NCBI GenBank assembly: GCA_937957895.1
Contig: CALFEZ010000142.1
Span: forward strand, 1-17,999
Length of the DNA stretch: 17,999 nt
Origin: an uncultured Erysipelotrichaceae bacterium
GTDB lineage: Bacteria > Bacillota_I > Bacilli_A > Erysipelotrichales > Erysipelotrichaceae
Direction of reading: 5' to 3'
A program made the translations under genes and the position numbers. Below, in pieces: positions 13,784 to 17,999 of this stretch. Under the pieces are notes generated by a model that worked only from the letters and a program-made list of their open reading frames with translations, had not been told where the DNA came from and did not search any database. How positions within the stretch are numbered: position 1 is the stretch's first letter; the number at the start of each line of letters is the position of its first letter.

Positions 13784-15932
13784 AGCCAAAATCAATCTGA
13801 AATACTTGCGTTTTCTGTTAAAACGCAATACGAGACTGATGATCCTGGTCAGCGTGTTGATGTTTGCCTTGTATCCATTGCTGGTCTTTACCCAGTATGT
13901 ACTTTACAACACCCAATATGATGAGCGAGTCTTTACCGTTGGTCAAGTGCTGTTGCTATTGATCCTGGTAGCTACGATCTTCATCGTTCCGATGACGATG
14001 TTCTCTTATCTTAATTCAAAACGCAACCTGGATGTCTATCATGCACTGCCGATCACCCGCAAAGACCTGTATCTCTCAACCTTGATCAGTTCCGTGATCG
14101 TCATCTTGATCCCGTTTACCTTGATTTATACATTGGGATCGATCTACTATGTCAGTGTCATCCCCAATGTCGATGTCATGTTGGAGGTCAAACAGTATAT
14201 TTATACCGTGGCACTGACCTTGGCAATCTTATTGCCGATCATCTTTGCGATGATGAACACCGGGACCACTGTCGATGGATTACTCTATAGTGCCATGGTA
14301 CATGTGTTGCCGGCAATCGGTTATGGGGCTTATGTTCTTTATGGAGAAGCCACCTTGTTGGGCTTTAGAGCCGGGACCGATCAGTTGTTCTTGATTTTCA
14401 GTTCACCTATCTTTACGATATTTGATCTGAACTTCAATCTAACTCGAGCATATCCGAATTTGTGGTTGATCACGATCTATTGGTTGATCTTCGCTTTGAT
14501 AGCAACCTGGGGCGTATTGCAGCTTTACAAGTTCAGAAAAAGCGAGAAAGCAGAAGATCCTTTTACCAATAAGTGGTTCTTCCCAATCATTACGACCGTA
14601 TTTACGATCGTCTTCCAAATCTTCTTGTTCTCCACATTTGTGGCATTTACAAGTGGAAGATTGCTTGATTTTAGGACATTGCTATTCCCTGTGACGTTTA
14701 CTTTTGTGGGTTACATGGTTCTCGATGTCATCGCCAACCGCGGATTCAGACACTTTCTCAAGGGTGTCCTCAATTTCATCATCATCACTGCAATCACGTT
14801 GGCTTCCTTTACTCTAAGCACCAATACCGGTGGTTTGGGTTACGTCAACAACGTTCCTGATCGTAATGATGTTAAGGAAGTATCAGTATTTTTGACCGAT
14901 CCGACCGGATTGATCTCTACTTCCCCTTACTCATATAGTTATCAGCTTTTTAGAGAATACACGGGGCATGATGGTATCTTGCGTTTAACCGATCCTGATC
15001 ACATCCAAACTATCATCGATACCCATCAAAACATTTTGGATCAGTATAAAAAATACGACTACAACAAAAACATCTGGAATCTTACAAATGTCGCAACAGA
15101 GTATCCATTCGATGTTCCTTCTTATCTGGATAGTGCATTTGAAGTGCGCTACACCTTAAAAAACGGAGCGACGCTCAATCGTCGTTACAACATCAACTTT
15201 GGCTGGACATACGATATGTTGCGACTCATTCCTACTGAAGCAGTCTTCAATAACAAGTTTCCTTCTTTGATATTGAACTCGTATGAAGACTTTAGGATAA
15301 GTGATTTCAAGTTCGCAGATCCGATGATGACGCAAAGCAGTGTTTTGGCTGGTGGTTCATTCGATGCCTTCAGACAAGCTTACAAGCTGGATTATCTTGA
15401 CAAGAGCTTGGCTCAACACCTAGAAGGTGACACTCTTGTAGGTTATGTCCACATGACGATCTGTAATCAAGGATGTCTGTCACAAAGCTTTGTGGTTGAG
15501 GCATCCGACACGCGGACCGTTGCTTATCTCAAAAGCCAAGGTAAAAACATCGAGTTTGAATATGTCGAAGATCAAGAATTCATCCTGGTACTTCCAGATG
15601 CCAATGAGCGCCGTTCATTCTTCTTTATCTCAAACAACACTGTACAACAACCAGGCGTGAGAGATGATGTCGATCAGAACTTCACCTACATCCGTATCGA
15701 TCAGCAACAACTCAATCAATTGTTGCCGTATCTAAGAACAGATGGTTTGCTTACAAAAGCAACCGGAGTGATCGCATTTGCTCCGAAGATCGAATGGGGA
15801 GTCGAAAGAATGTCTCCAAACGTCTTCTTGATGCTCGCGCCGGAAGCACAGTCATTGATCGATCAATTCAAGTCTGAGAAACCGATCCAAAGAATCAACT
15901 ATTATGATCTGATGTATCAGCTACTCAACTGA
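13767..15932 (+). CDS. ABC transporter permease with large extracytoplasmic domain
   Basis: The 721-residue membrane protein is the permease partner of the upstream ATPase. Hydrophobic segments lie near 24-46, 57-82, 106-130, 144-163, 171-192, 230-253, 270-295, 305-325 and 333-350, perhaps with one more at 203-222. A loop reads YLNSKRNLDVYHALPITRKDLYLS (shown in part: DVYHALPITR, near 91-100), a cytoplasmic motif shared by YtrC/YtrD-type permeases. Residues about 355-721 are soluble and Tyr/Asp-rich and probably lie outside the cell, possibly related to the DUF6449 region of such permeases; I am not sure of that match. Its frame starts inside the ATPase gene with AGAGG ahead of ATG 13767, and a terminator follows its stop. 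It may sense or export a wall-active compound; this is inferred from the GntR-ABC context only. Confidence 0.85.
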   Translation: MENLFKAKINLKYLRFLLKRNTRLMILVSVLMFALYPLLVFTQYVLYNTQYDERVFTVGQVLLLLILVATIFIVPMTMFSYLNSKRNLDVYHALPITRKDLYLSTLISSVIVILIPFTLIYTLGSIYYVSVIPNVDVMLEVKQYIYTVALTLAILLPIIFAMMNTGTTVDGLLYSAMVHVLPAIGYGAYVLYGEATLLGFRAGTDQLFLIFSSPIFTIFDLNFNLTRAYPNLWLITIYWLIFALIATWGVLQLYKFRKSEKAEDPFTNKWFFPIITTVFTIVFQIFLFSTFVAFTSGRLLDFRTLLFPVTFTFVGYMVLDVIANRGFRHFLKGVLNFIIITAITLASFTLSTNTGGLGYVNNVPDRNDVKEVSVFLTDPTGLISTSPYSYSYQLFREYTGHDGILRLTDPDHIQTIIDTHQNILDQYKKYDYNKNIWNLTNVATEYPFDVPSYLDSAFEVRYTLKNGATLNRRYNINFGWTYDMLRLIPTEAVFNNKFPSLILNSYEDFRISDFKFADPMMTQSSVLAGGSFDAFRQAYKLDYLDKSLAQHLEGDTLVGYVHMTICNQGCLSQSFVVEASDTRTVAYLKSQGKNIEFEYVEDQEFILVLPDANERRSFFFISNNTVQQPGVRDDVDQNFTYIRIDQQQLNQLLPYLRTDGLLTKATGVIAFAPKIEWGVERMSPNVFLMLAPEAQSLIDQFKSEKPIQRINYYDLMYQLLN

Positions 15933-15960
15933 AAAGCGAAGCAAAAGCTTCGTTTTTTTT
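15932..15960 (+). terminator. Rho-independent terminator of the GntR-ABC operon
   Basis: CGAAGC (15937-15942) pairs with GCTTCG (15947-15952) across an AAAA loop, followed by eight T (15953-15960). It begins right after the permease stop codon. Confidence 0.9.
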
Positions 15961-15969
15961 GCGTTCGGG

Positions 15970-15997
15970 TTGCATATTTCTGCTTCTCTAGTATAGT
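15970..15997 (+). promoter_or_regulatory. Promoter of the DUF2721 gene
   Basis: TTGCAT (15970-15975) is 16 bases from TATAGT (15992-15997, 5 of 6 match to TATAAT). It lies directly after the operon terminator, so this gene is probably transcribed alone. Confidence 0.55.
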
Positions 15998-16010
15998 AAT
16001 AACGTACTAT
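15993..16010. promoter_or_regulatory. Operator-like inverted repeat before the DUF2721 gene
   Basis: ATAGTA (15993-15998) and TACTAT (16005-16010) form perfect 6-bp arms around a 6-base centre. The repeat overlaps the -10 and expected start and ends next to the GGGAGG site. Its sequence and spacing differ from the repeat at 12484-12502, so the same protein need not bind both. Confidence 0.4.
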
Positions 16011-16021
16011 GGGAGGCTTAT

Positions 16022-16426
16022 ATGGATTTCAATCTTCAAACCCCGACATTGATGTTCTCAGCGATTTCATTGTTGATGTTGGCATACACCAATCGATTTG
16101 TCGTTATTGCCGGTCTTATTCGTGATCTTTATGCAAAACACAAGGAAAACCCCTCGGATATCACAGCCGATCAACTGATCAATCTGAGAAAACGCATGGC
16201 CATCATTCGAAACATGCAGGTTTCTGGGGCGTTTTCTTTCTTCTTTAGTGTTTTGAGTTTGTTGTTTATCTTCTTTTCGATGGATCTCGCTGCAAAAATC
16301 AGTTTTGGAGTCAGCTTGCTTTTGATGCTCGCCTCTCTGGCGATGCTGATCATGGAACTGCAAATATCGGTCAATGCACTGAATATCCAGCTGAAAGATT
16401 TCGAAGAACCCAAAAGAACAAAGTAA
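16022..16426 (+). CDS. DUF2721-family membrane protein
   Basis: The 134-residue protein matches my recollection of the DUF2721 family: an N-terminal LQTPTLMFSAISLLMLAYTN (5-24) continuing into NRFVVIAGLIRDLY, then a basic loop LINLRKRMAIIRNMQ (52-66) and further hydrophobic helices. Membrane segments lie at about 9-32, 67-87 and 91-113, and the tail is charged. No function is established for this family. GGGAGG lies 5 bases ahead of ATG 16022. It has its own promoter with an inverted repeat, and its own terminator. Its neighbour upstream is the ABC permease operon, but separate signals argue against one unit. Confidence 0.8.
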   Translation: MDFNLQTPTLMFSAISLLMLAYTNRFVVIAGLIRDLYAKHKENPSDITADQLINLRKRMAIIRNMQVSGAFSFFFSVLSLLFIFFSMDLAAKISFGVSLLLMLASLAMLIMELQISVNALNIQLKDFEEPKRTK

Positions 16427-16453
16427 ACCACGATAAACGCCATCGTGGTTTTT
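16425..16453 (+). terminator. Rho-independent terminator of the DUF2721 gene
   Basis: A 10-bp perfect stem pairs 16425-16434 (AAACCACGAT) with 16442-16451 (ATCGTGGTTT), loop of 7, ending in five T. It overlaps the stop codon. The remaining AT-rich stretch to 16543 shows no gene. Confidence 0.9.
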
Positions 16454-16543
16454 CTAATAGTACGACTTTATTTTATCTATTCAGAATGTTTTTAACAATG
16501 AAGCATTTGATCATTGATGTCTTTGAAAGTCTTTTTATTGGAT

Positions 16544-17140
16544 TTATTTGTTGTTCAATATATCCCAACACAATAGCGAAGCCAATGACCCATCTTGATC
16601 AAAGCGAGTTTTGAAAGCTTCACCCAATGCTTTGTTGTAAGGTTGATCCATTAACTTGCTTATGGCTTGTTTGATGCCATAGTCATGCAGACTGAAGATG
16701 TCAGGACGATCCAGACTGAAAAGACACACCATATCGATAGTCCATGGTCCGATCAAATACAAAGGTTGAAGGCGTGAAACGATCTTTTGATAGCTCATAT
16801 GCATCAATTCATCGAAAAAATCAGGATCACTTTGTTTTATCTTCACCAACTGCATGACACCTTTGATTTTGTTGTTGCTGAGCCCCACTGCTTTCAATGT
16901 TTCATGATCTGTTTCATGGATGTGTTGCAGATCGATGCTCTGATAAAACCGTTTGATCATGATGCCAGCTACTTTGATGGATATCTGCTGACCTATGATC
17001 GTTTCGATCAATGCAACAAATGGATCTGTTTCGATGGTGTAGGTGATCGATCGCATGGAAGTGACATGCTCTTGAAAGATAGGATGATGCGAAACAAAAA
17101 CTGATACATCCTCTTTTGATATCGTTTTATTGATCTTCAT
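16544..17140 (-). CDS. DNA-3-methyladenine glycosylase II-like protein (HhH-GPD, AlkA type)
   Basis: This 198-residue protein of the HhH-GPD superfamily probably removes alkylated bases such as 3-methyladenine from DNA in base excision repair. IIGQQIS (48-54) is the family's conserved early helix. GLSNNKIKGV (86-95) follows. The hairpin reads LIGPWTIDM (129-137), then DRPDIFSLHDYGIKQAI, in which D153 aligns with the catalytic Asp of E. coli AlkA (DYLIKQ). The first Gly of the usual GIGPWTA hairpin is Leu here. The protein lacks the extra N-terminal domain of E. coli AlkA and is like the short Gram-positive forms. Its ATG overlaps the upstream membrane protein gene by 14 bases with GGAG ahead, so they are co-transcribed. 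No clear terminator follows. Confidence 0.85.
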   Translation of the reverse strand: MKINKTISKEDVSVFVSHHPIFQEHVTSMRSITYTIETDPFVALIETIIGQQISIKVAGIMIKRFYQSIDLQHIHETDHETLKAVGLSNNKIKGVMQLVKIKQSDPDFFDELMHMSYQKIVSRLQPLYLIGPWTIDMVCLFSLDRPDIFSLHDYGIKQAISKLMDQPYNKALGEAFKTRFDQDGSLASLLCWDILNNK

Positions 17141-17981
17141 AAATGAGAATCTCCGGGAAAAGCTGGTGTTTGATCTTGGTGATCATTTGTTTGTCAGCTC
17201 GGATGATCATTTTGTTACTATGAAAATACAGTGTGATCATCTCAGGGTCGATCCGATATTGTCGGATCGTTTCAAATGGAAACACTTTTAGCCCGTAACT
17301 TAGGACAAACACGGCTCGATCACTTATATAAGTATTGCTTGTAAGTTTGATCGGGGCTTGTTTAGGGATATAGCGATACTTGTCTTTACGATCTTTCCAT
17401 CGTTTTTTCTCCCTGAAATTCCATCCGCACACGATTGCCAAAAGTATGATGAACATCACCCATGCAATGACGATGGGGATGTCTTCTTTGATCCTTCCTC
17501 TTACATCAACAAATACTTCAGGATGAAACATGGCTTGTACTTGTGTAAAAGACAATCCCTGACTTTGGATGATCTGCTGATACACTGTTGCTTTGAAAAG
17601 TTCGTTGTTACCTTCGGAAAAATACGATGGCAATAAAATCATTCTGGATGCTTCATCAACATTGTCCTGACGAAAAACAAGGATATACTTATCGTCCATT
17701 TTGGCCATGTATCCTTTGAATTTCTTATCTCTGATCGTGTTTTCAAAAACAATGTCGATATCAGTGTAGGAGATGTCATCTGCAATGACATAGGTATATT
17801 TGTGTGTGCGGGAGGGTGATATGGATAACTCATCGATCGTACTTGCCTGCTTAGCGACCAAAAGATGATACCCCTCGATAATGATGCTGTATCCAGATAA
17901 AAGCATAATGACAAAAAGGATCACAGAAACTGCGATCCGGATATCGAAGATCCGCTTGATCGATATTGACATACTGTCCAT
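17127..17981 (-). CDS. Unrecognised two-helix membrane protein
   Basis: I do not recognise this 284-residue protein. It has two membrane segments, about 14-37 (VSVILFVIMLLSGYSIII) and 167-187 (IPIVIAWVMFIILLAIVCGW). By the positive-inside rule (basic 186-204 stretch REKKRWKDRKDKYR) the region 38-166 should be outside and 188-284 inside. The inner part, with repeated short strands (YISDRAVFVLSYGLKVFPFETIR, shown in part as VFPFETIRQYRI), looks like a small PH-type beta domain, as in other bacterial two-helix proteins; this is a guess. GAGGTG precedes ATG 17981 closely. It overlaps the AlkA-like gene by 14 bases. Any upstream promoter lies beyond the window. Confidence 0.75.
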   Translation of the reverse strand: MDSMSISIKRIFDIRIAVSVILFVIMLLSGYSIIIEGYHLLVAKQASTIDELSISPSRTHKYTYVIADDISYTDIDIVFENTIRDKKFKGYMAKMDDKYILVFRQDNVDEASRMILLPSYFSEGNNELFKATVYQQIIQSQGLSFTQVQAMFHPEVFVDVRGRIKEDIPIVIAWVMFIILLAIVCGWNFREKKRWKDRKDKYRYIPKQAPIKLTSNTYISDRAVFVLSYGLKVFPFETIRQYRIDPEMITLYFHSNKMIIRADKQMITKIKHQLFPEILIYEDQ

Positions 17982-17999
17982 GGCACCTCACAAAAAAAG

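Noticed and set aside
16496..16516. CAATGA/TCATTG inverted repeat downstream of the AlkA-like gene as a terminator
   Set aside because: The 6-bp AT-rich stem has a 9-base loop and is followed on the minus strand by an A-rich rather than T-rich stretch, so it is unconvincing.
16903..16920. Repeated TGTTTCATG half-sites, considered as parS
   Set aside because: They are direct repeats and lack the complementary half GTGAAACA, so they do not form the parS palindrome.

Overview
The window is a gene-dense stretch of a low-to-mid GC (low 40s % by eye) Bacillota chromosome with a cell wall and the standard genetic code (TGA ends several genes, Trp is TGG). It most resembles the origin-proximal region of Bacillus-like genomes. 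The lack of sspF, yabG, spoVG, veg and purR from the otherwise conserved ksgA-ispE-glmU-prs block suggests a non-sporulating, compact lineage such as an Erysipelotrichia-like group. That placement is inference.

Left and centre (1-12369) are all on the minus strand, read right to left: mnmG; then rsmG-noc-parA-parB; then mnmE-RDD protein-tatD; then a 3D-domain lipoprotein gene with its own promoter and terminator; then rnmV-rsmA-ispE-glmU-prs, with prs cut by the window edge. The genes mostly overlap or abut. Rho-independent terminators separate the units at 10496-10525 (mnmG/rsmG), 7284-7311 (parB/mnmE) and 3789-3810 (3D gene/rnmV). Promoters lie just beyond these terminators and mostly share an extended -10 (TGn plus TATAAT-like) with poor -35 boxes. 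Together the genes cover tRNA U34 modification (MnmE/MnmG), 16S rRNA methylation (RsmG, RsmA), 5S rRNA maturation (RnmV), chromosome partition and nucleoid occlusion (ParA, ParB, Noc), peptidoglycan precursor and PRPP supply (GlmU, Prs), MEP isoprenoid synthesis (IspE) and wall remodelling (G5/3D lipoprotein).

The right part (12457-15960, plus strand) is a divergent three-gene operon: a YtrA-type GntR repressor, an ABC ATPase, and a large permease with a roughly 365-residue extracytoplasmic domain. A clear TTGACA promoter precedes it, an inverted repeat overlaps the -10, and a strong terminator closes it. A monocistronic DUF2721-type membrane protein gene follows, with its own promoter, inverted repeat and terminator. 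The right end (16544-17981, minus strand) holds an AlkA-like DNA glycosylase and an unrecognised two-helix membrane protein that overlap.

No tRNA, rRNA, CRISPR, insertion sequence or phage feature was seen, and no intergenic gap exceeds 150 bases. No clearly new multi-gene system is evident. The best leads are a near-leaderless rnmV, a Noc lacking its N-terminal membrane-targeting helix, a parS-like palindrome inside mnmG, the joining of two usually separate ori-proximal blocks, a roughly fourfold excess of GATC, and two operator-like inverted repeats on the right.
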